NCBI RefSeq assembly: GCF_027587205.1
Contig: NZ_JAPDOD010000004.1
Coordinates: forward strand, 305,834-369,833
DNA: 64,000 bases
DNA from: Solirubrobacter ginsenosidimutans
Lineage (GTDB): Bacteria; Actinomycetota; Thermoleophilia; Solirubrobacterales; Solirubrobacteraceae
Direction: 5' to 3'
The notes under the pieces are model-generated. The model did not search any database. It saw only the letters and a list, made by a program, of their open reading frames with translations, and was not told the DNA's origin. Both the position numbers and the translations under genes were made by a program. Below, piece after piece: positions 44,816-52,721 of the stretch. Numbering within the stretch: position 1 is the stretch's first letter; every line of letters begins with the position of its first letter.

Positions 44816-46615
44816 CTAGACGGTCTGCGCGATCGCCCACATCCCGATGCGCGAGGACTTCAGGATGTCCGGGCCGACGCTGCCCTGACCCCAGAAGTGG
44901 TCATTGATGTTGGTCACGCCGCCGGCGCCGATGTTGCCCATCGAGCGGAAGACGGTGCCGCCCGGCTCCTTGTCGAAGGCCATCTGGGCCCACGCGTTGC
45001 GGACCGTGAAGCCGGCGAAGAGGTAGGTCGCGAAGCGCCCGCCGGTGCCGCCGCCCACGCACTGGGCGTTGGTGTGGAAGCCGTTGAGCATGTGCAGGCC
45101 GTTGATCGTGCCGCCCCAGCGGCTGAAGTAGTCATGCGAGCCGTTGGTGTCACGCAGCACCTGGCAGGACTCCAGCTGCAGCCACTCGAGGTCGCCGTTG
45201 CCCCAGTCGGCGTCGGACGGGACGATCCAGCGGTCGTCGTGCGTCTCGTTCTTGAACGTGAAGCCGCCGGAGTTGCCGTGGCCCGTGTACCACATGGCGT
45301 CCACGTTGTCGGCGTACGTCGAGTCCGTCCCGCCGAGCGAGGCCTTCTTGAAGTCACGCTCCCACGCGTTCATCCCGCGCCAGTCGAACGCCGTGCCGAC
45401 GCCGTGGGCGGCCATGACGGCCTTGAAGCCGATCGCGGAGTCCTGCGCGCACTGCCACTCGTCGACGGTCTGCTCGATGCCGACGTCGGTCGGTCCGATG
45501 GCGAGCTTGCCGAAGCCGCCGCCGCCCGGGGTCGAGGTGGCCGAGATCACGCCGTCGCCCTCGAAGATGCCGGTCGCGGTCGCGGTCAGGCCGTTGGCGT
45601 CGGTGACCTCGAGGGTCAGGCCTTCGCCGGTCAGCTTGCCGTCGCGCGGGGAGCGGATGTAGGAGAGGCTCGCGTCCGTGTTCTGCTCGAGCACGGTCGT
45701 CGAGGACGCCCACTTGTAGCTGTAGGGCGCGGTGCCGCCGGAGACGTCGGCGGCCGCTTCGACGCTTGACTCGCGCAGCGACGCCTTGAAGGTGGCCGTC
45801 GGCGAGGCGCCCTCGACGGCCGCGACGACCCGGTTGGCCTGCGGTCCGTCGCCGCCGACCGGGTTGCAGGTGTAGGAGGGGAAGATCTGCTTGACCGCGC
45901 CGAGCGGCGGCAGCACGTAGCCGAGGGTGGGCGTGGCCTGGCGCACGTTGGCGCCATAGAGCGCCGAGCAGGCCTTCGCGGCCTCGTCGGAGGAGATGAT
46001 GATCGCCTGCTTGCCCGAAGCCAGGCGACGGGTCGCGGTCGAGAGCTGCGTGACACTGCCGTCGCCGGCGAACGTGACGCGCAGCTTCGCGCCCTGGCCG
46101 GTGGCGGGCAGGCCGCCGAGCGTCATGTCATAGGAGACGGAGGTGTCGAGCGCGTAGGCGCCGGTCGTCTTGCCGTCGTTGTTGGCGGTGGTCAGCTCGG
46201 AGTGGCTCACGGACGGTGCGGCCTTGAAGTCGCCGTCGAGGCCGGCGAGAGCGGGCAGCGCGGCGGCGCGCTTGAGGGCGGAACGGTCGTCGAGCGTCTT
46301 CAGGGCCTGCAGCGCGGGGATGTCCAGCGCCTGCGGCGTGACCAGGCGCCCGGATTCCTCCTTGTGCGGGTCGCCGACCTGCTTCTGCGGCACCTGGCCG
46401 AACGCCTTGCCCGTGTAGGTGAAGGCGCCGTTCTCGGCGATCGAGTTCGGGATGCCGTAGGTGTCGGCGAGCTTCTGCGCGTCGGCGGCGGACAGGCCCT
46501 CCTGCGTGACGTCGTAGATCGTCGCGGTGTCGGCGGCGAAGGCGGGAGCGCCGGCGAGCAACAGCACGCCGAGGGCAAGCGCAGGCACGGCCATCCAAGA
46601 CCGGGTCTGGGACAT
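44816..46615 (-). CDS. Exported DUF6345-like protein
   Basis: 599 residues with a 28-residue signal peptide (cleavage after AFA). The N-terminal half (to about 370) is beta-rich, with an Ig-like segment (GGTAPYSYKWASS). The C-terminal half has IGIEQTVDEWQ-type and MWYTGHGNSGGFTFKN motifs followed by LESCQVL, the pattern I associate with DUF6345. The His of YTGHG and the Cys of LESCQVL mimic the His-Cys dyad of caspase/gingipain-like peptidases, so a clan CD-like fold is possible. No activity is assigned. A stem-loop lies in its leader. Confidence 0.7.
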   Translation of the reverse strand: MSQTRSWMAVPALALGVLLLAGAPAFAADTATIYDVTQEGLSAADAQKLADTYGIPNSIAENGAFTYTGKAFGQVPQKQVGDPHKEESGRLVTPQALDIPALQALKTLDDRSALKRAAALPALAGLDGDFKAAPSVSHSELTTANNDGKTTGAYALDTSVSYDMTLGGLPATGQGAKLRVTFAGDGSVTQLSTATRRLASGKQAIIISSDEAAKACSALYGANVRQATPTLGYVLPPLGAVKQIFPSYTCNPVGGDGPQANRVVAAVEGASPTATFKASLRESSVEAAADVSGGTAPYSYKWASSTTVLEQNTDASLSYIRSPRDGKLTGEGLTLEVTDANGLTATATGIFEGDGVISATSTPGGGGFGKLAIGPTDVGIEQTVDEWQCAQDSAIGFKAVMAAHGVGTAFDWRGMNAWERDFKKASLGGTDSTYADNVDAMWYTGHGNSGGFTFKNETHDDRWIVPSDADWGNGDLEWLQLESCQVLRDTNGSHDYFSRWGGTINGLHMLNGFHTNAQCVGGGTGGRFATYLFAGFTVRNAWAQMAFDKEPGGTVFRSMGNIGAGGVTNINDHFWGQGSVGPDILKSSRIGMWAIAQTV

Positions 46616-46661
46616 GTGGGGCCCTTTCGGGGGGAGAGAGAGTGGGGCGCTGCGGGTCTAC

Positions 46662-46695
46662 GCGGCGGGCAACTCGGGGGGGAGCTGCCCGCCGC
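46662..46695 (-). terminator. Stem-loop in the leader of the DUF6345-like gene
   Basis: GCGGCGGGCA (46662-46671) and TGCCCGCCGC (46686-46695) form a perfect 10-bp stem with a 14-base loop, 47 bp upstream of the gene at 46615 and 79 bp after the gene ending at 46774. It could terminate readthrough from the upstream gene or be part of the 5' leader. Confidence 0.4.
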
Positions 46696-46748
46696 AGACC
46701 GAACTCTCATCTGCGGCCCTTGGCGCGGGCTTGGCCGGTGATTGGGGT

Positions 46749-46772
46749 GACCTTGGCGGTGCCACCAAGGTC
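46749..46772 (-). terminator. Stem-loop directly after the duplicated-domain gene
   Basis: GACCTTGG (46749-46756) pairs with CCAAGGTC (46765-46772), with a mismatch and two further G-C pairs inside. It ends one base before the stop codon of the minus-strand gene at 46774, which is the usual position of an intrinsic terminator. No T-run is present. Confidence 0.55.
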
Positions 46773-46773
46773 G

Positions 46774-47643
46774 CTATCCGGTGGCGGCCTTCCAGGTCAC
46801 GCCGGCGCTGTCGCACGTGGTGGCCACGCCGGTCGCGTCGGTGTCGGTGACCTTGACCTGCAGCGTGCCCTTGGCCGCGGTCGTACTCACGCGTCCCTTG
46901 ATGTCGTAGTCGACATGGCGCTTCGCCCCGGCATCCATCGCGTCGTCGGCGGTGAACGCGTTGCCGAAGCGCCCGGTGCTCTTGATGGGGAACCGCACGA
47001 AATGGTCAGGGCTGCGCAGGAAGCCCGCGTCGCCGCACGATGCGTCCCAGGTGGTGATGACGTCGCTGACGCTGCGCCGCGCCGAATCGAGACGCAGGAC
47101 CATCGGCTCACCCTGCGAGGTCACGCCGCCATAGACGGTTCCGGGGGCGCGGGCGGCGACCCACGAGAGCTTCCGGCTGTCGCACGACGTGATCTCGGTG
47201 CTGGTCGCCTTATCCATGATCTTGACGGTCGCCGAGAGCGTGCCGGTCGAGCGCTTGGCGTTGAACTTGCCGCTGAGCTGGACCGCGATCGCGGCCACGG
47301 CGTCGCCCAGGTCGCGCGCCGCGAGTTGCGAACCCGCGAAGTGACCCTTGGCGTTGCGCGACGCGAGCAACTCGGCTGGGCCCGGGCTGAAGCCGTCGAC
47401 CGGTTCGACCGGGGTCAGCTCGTCACCGGCGCCGAAGTAGCGACCGTTCGCGCAGGACGCGTCCCACGAGATCGCGATCGATTTGAGCACCTGTGTCTTG
47501 GCGTCGGTGCGGATGACGATCGGCGCGCCACCCGTGGCAGTGCCGCCGAAGACGGCGTCGGCGCCCTGGGCGGGCGTGGCGGCGGCCAGCGCCGCCGCCG
47601 TGGAACCCACGGCGGCGGCGAGGCTGGGGAGAGAGAGGCGCAT
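46774..47643 (-). CDS. Exported protein with tandem duplicated domain
   Basis: 289 residues with a signal peptide of about 27 residues (cleavage after AQG or GA). The mature protein is two copies of one domain of about 125 residues: first VFGGTATGGAPIVIRTD...ISWDASC, second VYGGVTSQGEPMVLRLD...TTWDASC. Each also ends with a Cys-bearing strand (EITSCDS, VATTCDS), so one disulfide per copy is likely. The domain is beta-rich and I do not recognise it. The start MRLSLPS is preferred over the upstream ATG because it begins the signal peptide. Confidence 0.7.
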   Translation of the reverse strand: MRLSLPSLAAAVGSTAAALAAATPAQGADAVFGGTATGGAPIVIRTDAKTQVLKSIAISWDASCANGRYFGAGDELTPVEPVDGFSPGPAELLASRNAKGHFAGSQLAARDLGDAVAAIAVQLSGKFNAKRSTGTLSATVKIMDKATSTEITSCDSRKLSWVAARAPGTVYGGVTSQGEPMVLRLDSARRSVSDVITTWDASCGDAGFLRSPDHFVRFPIKSTGRFGNAFTADDAMDAGAKRHVDYDIKGRVSTTAAKGTLQVKVTDTDATGVATTCDSAGVTWKAATG

Positions 47644-47717
47644 GATGGCCGCGACGCTAAGCGCGCTCGCCCAAGCGCACATCGGGCGAACGCTCGATCT
47701 CGGCCGTGCGAAACGCC

Positions 47718-47843
47718 CTATTTAGCGTGCGTCTGGAGCAGCGCGTGCGTCTGCGCCGTGGCCGGCGCGCCGGTCGTTGCGACGAACAGGACGAGCGTGA
47801 CCGCAACGCCCGCGCACAGGCGAGCGATCGAGCTGGGGGACAT
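47718..47843 (-). CDS. 41-residue exported or membrane peptide
   Basis: ATG at 47843 with a strong Shine-Dalgarno (AGGAGG, seven bases upstream). The peptide is a signal sequence (MSPSSIARLCAGVAVTLVLF..., cleavage after ATA) and a short tail, QTHALLQTHAK, with a direct repeat of QTHA. The mature peptide would be about 11-13 residues. It sits between the duplicated-domain gene and the LAL regulator, both on the same strand. The function is unknown; a secreted signal peptide or small membrane protein are the simplest options. Confidence 0.55.
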   Translation of the reverse strand: MSPSSIARLCAGVAVTLVLFVATTGAPATAQTHALLQTHAK

Positions 47844-47985
47844 GAAGGGCCTCCTGATCTGTCCGGCGTCCCTCGTGAACGCCGGTGACAAGTAGGCACG
47901 TTCCTCGCCTGAGGAGCCTCCTGGGACCCGCAATGGGGTACCGATGCCACTCCCCTCGGGCGGGGCGAGTTCAGCCCTTTAGGGG

Positions 47986-50799
47986 CTACACACCCAGCTG
48001 ACGGGCGCGGCCGGCGGCCTCGACGCGCGAATGCACGCCGAGCTTGGCGTAGATGTGCGCCATGTGCGCGCCCACGGTCTTCTGGCTGATGAAGAGCCGG
48101 GAGGCGATCTGGCGGTTGGTGAGCCCCTCGGCCAGCAGCCCCAGGACCTCGACCTCGCGCACCGTGAGTCCGGTGCCGTCGTCGTCGGCGGCGGCGACCG
48201 GCGCGCAGGCGATCGTGAGCCGGGCGCTGCGGGCGAGGGCCTCGGCGGCGTCCCGGAGCGGAGCGGCGCCGAGCCCGTCCGCGGTCTCGCGGGCGGCCGC
48301 GACGGCGACGGCCGCTCGCGCGCGGTCGCCGGCGGTGACGAGCGCGGCCTCCGCCTCGCGCAGCCGCGCATAGGCGGCCGGATACGGCTCGTGCAAGGCA
48401 TCGAACGCCTCTGCCACGGCGTGCCAGAGCTCCGGGGCGGGCGTGCCGTCGACGCGCGAGAGCTCGGCGCGCGCCAGCGCGAGGTGGGCGAGCGCGCCGG
48501 GCGGCGCGCCGTAGGGGCTCCCACCAGCGGCGCGAGTGCCGGCCGCGCCCGCGATCTCGCCGCCGAGCGCGGCCACCTCCGGGCCACCGCTCGCCATCTC
48601 GCCGCCCATCGCGGCCACCTCGCGACCATTCCCCGCGATCTCGCCGCCCGCCAGCGCGGTCAGGCCTGCCAGCAGCTCCGCCGCCCGCGTGCGGTCCGGG
48701 GTGCGGCGGCGGGCGCGGTCGCGTTCGGCGAGCTCGGCCTCGACGCGCAGCCCGAGCGAGTAGAGCGGCGGCGTGTAGAACGGGTCCTCGACGCCGCCGA
48801 GCGCGCCCGCGACGTGCACCGCCGCGGCGACCGGGTCGCCCTCGGTGAGGGCGAGCGTCGCGCGGGCCGCCGCGAGCGGTGTGAGGAACTCGGCCGGGAG
48901 CTCGGCGTCCTCGGCGGCGTCGAGCTCGCGCCGTGCCGTCTCGACCGCGCCGCGGAGGGCGTGCAGCTGGCCGGAGACCGCGCGCCGCAACGCGCGAGCC
49001 GTGCGCGAGAGATCCATCCGGGCGGCCTCGCCCACCCGCTCCGACGCCTCGTCCCAGCGGCCCAGGCGCAGCAGGTCGTCGGCGCCGTTGACGTACATGA
49101 AGTGCCCGAACGAGCCCCGCAACCCCAGCCGCGCGGCCGCCTGCTCGCCCTCGACCATCGCCTGCAGCGCGCCGCGGTGGTCGCCGCGCACGCGCAGCAG
49201 CTCGCCGAGGTGCAGGTAGGCGCGGGCGGTCTCCTCCCCCGACTCCGACACCTCCAGGGCGCGCCGCAGGTGCGCCTCACCCGCCTCGGCCTCGCCCAGG
49301 AACGCCAGCACGACGCCGAGCGTGATCCTCGGCGCGGCGCCGGCGGCCAGCCCCGCTTCGCAACATGCGCGCGCCTCGTCCCACCGCCGCAGCCCCATCA
49401 GCGCGTGCCCCTTCGCCGCCAGCAGCCGCGGCGCGCGAGGCGTCAACGCCAGTGCCGCCTCGTAGCACTCCAGGGCGGCCGCGTCGTCCCAGAACTGGTA
49501 CTCGCCGAGACGCTCGTAGAGCCGCGCGCGGCGCTCGCCGTCGCTCTCCAGCGCGATCGCTTCCCGGCAGAGCGCGACCGCCCGCTCGGGGTCGCCGGTG
49601 AACCGCGCCGCCTGGGCGGCCCGCGCGAGCAGGTCGACGCGGTCGACCGACGCGTCCGCAAGCTCCAGGGCGCGCTCGAAGTGCACGGCCGCCTCGGCGT
49701 ACGCGAAGACGTCCGCCGCGGCGATCCCGGCTTCCACGGACGCGGCCAGCGCCTCGGCGCGCAGACCCGCGCGATGGCAGTGGTGGGCGCGCTGGGCGGG
49801 GTCGTCGAGCCGCGCCGCGATCGCTCGATGCAGCTCCGCCCGCTCGGTCGGCAGCAGGCGGTCGTAGACGACCTCGCCGATCAACCCGTGCCGGAAGGCG
49901 AGCCCGTCGCGCTCGCGCACGAGCACTCCGGCATCGAGCCCCGCCCGCAGGGCGTCGGGGTCGACCGCGAGCCCGTCGAGCAACTCGTACGTCGCCCGCC
50001 CGCCGGCCGCCGCGAGCACCGCCAACGCAGACGCGTCGAGCCGCTCGACCCGCGCCAGCACCGCCTCGGTCAGCGTCTCGGCGCCCGCTTCGAACAGCGT
50101 CTCCACGAAGAACGGATTGCCGCCGGCGCGCGCGTGCAGCTCGTCGACCAGCGAAGCGGAAACCGGCCCGCCGATCGCCTCGAGCTGGCGGGCGACGTCG
50201 TCGCGCGCCAGGGGCGCGAGCTCGACGTCCAGCACCGTCCGCCGCCGGCGCAACTCGCCCGCGAGGCGGCGCAGGTCGGCGGGCAGCGCGTCGTCGGTGC
50301 GGTAGGTCGCGACCACGACGATCGGCTGCGCCCGCAGGTTGCGCGCGAGGAACGCGAGCAGCGTCAGCGTCGAGCGATCGGCCCAATGGAGATCCTCGAG
50401 CACGAGCAGCACCGGGCACTCGAGCGCGCCGAGCAGATCCAGCAGCAGCTCGTACAGCCGGCCCGGCCCGCCGCCGCCCGGTGACTCGCGCGGGAAGACC
50501 GCCGCCAGCGCGGCCCGCGCCTCGCCGGACCGCTCGTCGAGGTACGCCTCCAGCCACTCGGCGGGGAGATCGCGCAGCGCCGCCACGACCGGTGCGTAAG
50601 CCACCTCCTCACCGCCGAACTCGAGGCACTCACCGTGCAGCACGAGCCACCCGTCCGCCCGCGCCTCGAGCTCCGCGACCAGCCGCGTCTTGCCGATCCC
50701 GGCCTCACCGGAAACCAGCGCCACGCGCGGCGGCGCGGCCAGCGCGGCCTCGAGCTCGCGCAGCGGCACGTCACGTCCGACCATCGACCGGTGCTTCAC
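47986..50799 (-). CDS. LAL-type LuxR regulator with N-terminal AAA ATPase
   Basis: 937 residues. Walker A is SGEAGIGKT (30-38) and Walker B is CPVLLVLEDLHWADRST (about 132-148). About 350-800 are TPR-like helical repeats. The C-terminus is a GerE/LuxR helix-turn-helix: LTVREVEVLGLLAEGLTNRQIASRLFISQKTVGAHMAHIYAKLGV. LAL regulators are ATP-dependent activators, often pathway-specific. A duplicated acidic segment (EIAGNGREVAAMGGEMASGG) is a local repeat. It has no obvious partner; the small peptide gene lies downstream. Confidence 0.92.
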   Translation of the reverse strand: MKHRSMVGRDVPLRELEAALAAPPRVALVSGEAGIGKTRLVAELEARADGWLVLHGECLEFGGEEVAYAPVVAALRDLPAEWLEAYLDERSGEARAALAAVFPRESPGGGGPGRLYELLLDLLGALECPVLLVLEDLHWADRSTLTLLAFLARNLRAQPIVVVATYRTDDALPADLRRLAGELRRRRTVLDVELAPLARDDVARQLEAIGGPVSASLVDELHARAGGNPFFVETLFEAGAETLTEAVLARVERLDASALAVLAAAGGRATYELLDGLAVDPDALRAGLDAGVLVRERDGLAFRHGLIGEVVYDRLLPTERAELHRAIAARLDDPAQRAHHCHRAGLRAEALAASVEAGIAAADVFAYAEAAVHFERALELADASVDRVDLLARAAQAARFTGDPERAVALCREAIALESDGERRARLYERLGEYQFWDDAAALECYEAALALTPRAPRLLAAKGHALMGLRRWDEARACCEAGLAAGAAPRITLGVVLAFLGEAEAGEAHLRRALEVSESGEETARAYLHLGELLRVRGDHRGALQAMVEGEQAAARLGLRGSFGHFMYVNGADDLLRLGRWDEASERVGEAARMDLSRTARALRRAVSGQLHALRGAVETARRELDAAEDAELPAEFLTPLAAARATLALTEGDPVAAAVHVAGALGGVEDPFYTPPLYSLGLRVEAELAERDRARRRTPDRTRAAELLAGLTALAGGEIAGNGREVAAMGGEMASGGPEVAALGGEIAGAAGTRAAGGSPYGAPPGALAHLALARAELSRVDGTPAPELWHAVAEAFDALHEPYPAAYARLREAEAALVTAGDRARAAVAVAAARETADGLGAAPLRDAAEALARSARLTIACAPVAAADDDGTGLTVREVEVLGLLAEGLTNRQIASRLFISQKTVGAHMAHIYAKLGVHSRVEAAGRARQLGV

Positions 50800-50813
50800 C
50801 GGTCCAAGTATCT

Positions 50814-51542
50814 TCAGCCGCGGCCGATGTAGGGCATTTTCGTCGCCATCACCGTCATGAACTGCACGTTGGCGTCCAGCGGAAGCGACGCCATGTAGAC
50901 GATCGCGCGGGCGACATTATCCACGTCCATCGTCGGTTCGGCCTTCAGCGAGCCGTCGGCCTGCGGCACCCCGCCGCTCATCCGCGCCGTCATGTCCGTC
51001 GCGGCGTTGCCGATGTCGATCTGCCCGCACGCGATGTCGAACTCGCGCCCCTCCAGCGACAGCGACTTCGTCAGCCCGGTGATCGCGTGCTTGGTCGCGT
51101 TGTACGCGACGCCGAACGGCCGTGGGACGTAGGCCGAGATCGAGCCGTTGTTGATGATCCGCCCGCCCATCGGATCCTGCGCCGCCATCGCGCGAAACGC
51201 CGCCTGCGCGCACAGGAAGGACCCCGTGAGGTTGGTGTCGACGACCCGCCGCCAGTCCTCGAGCGCCAGCTCCGCGATCGGCGCGGCCACCCCCAGGCCG
51301 GCGTTATTGAAGAGCAGGTCGACGCGCCCGAACCGCGAGTCCGCGGCCGCGAACAGCGTGGTCACCGAGTCCGCCGACGTGACGTCCGTCGGCACCGCGA
51401 GCCCCCGGTCGGACCCGCCGATCGTCTCCGCCAGCGGCGCCTCCCGGCGCCCCGCCGCGACGACGCTCCAGCCCGCATCCAACAGCGCTCGAGCGGCCGC
51501 CCGGCCAATGCCTGAGCCCGCTCCTGTGACCACAGCAATCAT
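50814..51542 (-). CDS. Short-chain dehydrogenase/reductase
   Basis: 242 residues, classical SDR. Cofactor motif TGAGSGIG (6-13), NNAG at 79-82, catalytic Ser134, Tyr147 and Lys151 (YNATK). The Arg residues after strand 2 (AAGRRE) suggest NADP preference. Its closest type is the SDR group with MPYIGRG-like C-termini; the substrate is unknown. It lies 14 bp upstream of the LAL regulator on the same strand and may be cotranscribed. Confidence 0.92.
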   Translation of the reverse strand: MIAVVTGAGSGIGRAAARALLDAGWSVVAAGRREAPLAETIGGSDRGLAVPTDVTSADSVTTLFAAADSRFGRVDLLFNNAGLGVAAPIAELALEDWRRVVDTNLTGSFLCAQAAFRAMAAQDPMGGRIINNGSISAYVPRPFGVAYNATKHAITGLTKSLSLEGREFDIACGQIDIGNAATDMTARMSGGVPQADGSLKAEPTMDVDNVARAIVYMASLPLDANVQFMTVMATKMPYIGRG

Positions 51543-51625
51543 GCCCGGAAAACTAAGGGATAAGGGGTCTTACACCGCACCATCTGCCTGATGTAAGGGG
51601 GGTGTCTCAGGGCGATCATGAAGTC

Positions 51626-51949
51626 ATGTTCAACCAGCTCGCACAGCGCAAGCAGATCCCGGCCCAGCCCGCTCCGCTGCGGATTCGCCAGGCCCGTCAC
51701 GATGACGCGGCGGCCGTCCTGCGGCTGGCCGCGCTGGACTCCAGCCACGTCCCGGCCGGCGACCTCTTGCTCGCCGAGGTCGGCGAGGAGCTGTGGGCGG
51801 CGTTCTCGCTCGAGGACGGGCACGCGATCGCCGACCCGCTCCGTCCGTCCGCGGACGCCGTCCTGCTGCTCGGCCAGCGCGCCCGGCAGCTGCACAAGGC
51901 GCAGCGCCGCGCGTCCCGCGGCAACGCGCGTTTGCGCTTCGCCCACTAA
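51626..51949 (+). CDS. Small GNAT-like fragment or hypothetical protein
   Basis: 107 residues from ATG 51626 (GTG 51602 is also in frame). LRIRQARHDDAAAVLRLAALDSSHVPAGDLLLAEVGEELWAAFSLEDG resembles the first two helices and strands of GNAT acetyltransferases, but the acetyl-CoA-binding half (RxxGxG/A) is missing. Either it is a degenerate relative or a different small family; such short forms are common in Thermoleophilia. A very strong stem-loop terminator follows. Confidence 0.6.
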   Translation: MFNQLAQRKQIPAQPAPLRIRQARHDDAAAVLRLAALDSSHVPAGDLLLAEVGEELWAAFSLEDGHAIADPLRPSADAVLLLGQRARQLHKAQRRASRGNARLRFAH

Positions 51950-51956
51950 TTCTCGG

Positions 51957-51990
51957 CCTTCGGCTCTGGTTTTGTGACCAGAGCCGAAGG
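51957..51990 (+). terminator. Strong stem-loop terminator
   Basis: CCTTCGGCTCTGGT (51957-51970) and ACCAGAGCCGAAGG (51977-51990) form a perfect 14-bp stem with loop TTTGTG. It follows the preceding stop by eight bases and ends 14 bases before the next gene's ATG, so it separates two same-strand units. Confidence 0.85.
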
Positions 51991-52004
51991 TATGGTCCCC
52001 GGCG

Positions 52005-52721
52005 ATGCGCTTGTCGCCGTGGGGCCGTGTGGTGGCGATCTCGGCCCTCCTGATCGTGGGCGGATTGCTCACGCTCGCCCTCGCGGGGCTCGCGAGCCGT
52101 GAACGGCGGCTCGTCTCCTACCCGGTCAAGGGCGCGCTGCAGGGCCTGACGTTCGACCTCGGCGACGGTGACATCACGATCGTCGGCGGCGGGCGGCGTG
52201 ACGACGTGCAGATCGGGCGTACCGAGCGCTACGCGTTCGGCCGTTCGCCGCGGACGGCGCGCCAGGTCAGGGCCGGCGTCTTCGGCGTCACCTCGCGCTG
52301 CCCGACGTCGTTGCTCGCTCCCTGCACGGTCGACTACCGCGTGGTCGTGCCGGACAACGTCGCGGTCACCGTCCACACGACGCGTGGGAACGTGGCGCTG
52401 CGCGGCTACCGCGGCACCGCCAAGGTCGCGACCACCAGCGGCGCGATCGACATCGCCGGCTACTGCGGCAACTCGCTCGACGCCCGCGCCACGGCGGGGG
52501 CGATCGCGCTCGACGCCAGTTGCGCGCCGCCGCAGCTCACGCTGCGCACCGGATCGGGCGACGTCCACGCCACGCTCCCCGCGGGCCGCTATGACATCGA
52601 CGCCGAGAGCGCGTCCGGCGACGAGCAGGTGCGTGGCATCACCGCACGCGACGACGCGCCGTACACGGTGCAAGTCCTCAGCGCTTCCGGCGACGTCGTG
52701 GTGCAAGGACGGACGCCGTGA
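52005..52721 (+). CDS. DUF4097-like beta-repeat membrane-anchored protein
   Basis: 238 residues. One N-terminal membrane segment (residues 8-30) is followed by an extracytoplasmic beta-helix-like region with repeated short strands (TVHTTRGNVALRGYRGTAKVATTSGAIDIAG, LRTGSGDVHATLPAGRYDIDAESASGDEQV). This is the DUF4097/DUF4098 pattern often found near sensor kinases. Two Cys pairs (RCPTS/PCTVD, YCGNS/SCAPP) may be disulfides. The stop overlaps the kinase start (GTGA), implying joint function at the membrane. Confidence 0.82.
   Translation: MRLSPWGRVVAISALLIVGGLLTLALAGLASRERRLVSYPVKGALQGLTFDLGDGDITIVGGGRRDDVQIGRTERYAFGRSPRTARQVRAGVFGVTSRCPTSLLAPCTVDYRVVVPDNVAVTVHTTRGNVALRGYRGTAKVATTSGAIDIAGYCGNSLDARATAGAIALDASCAPPQLTLRTGSGDVHATLPAGRYDIDAESASGDEQVRGITARDDAPYTVQVLSASGDVVVQGRTP

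Noticed and set aside
48031..50484. 817-codon plus-strand frame opposite the LAL regulator
   Set aside because: Same kind of shadow; the antisense LAL protein has Walker and LuxR motifs over the full length.
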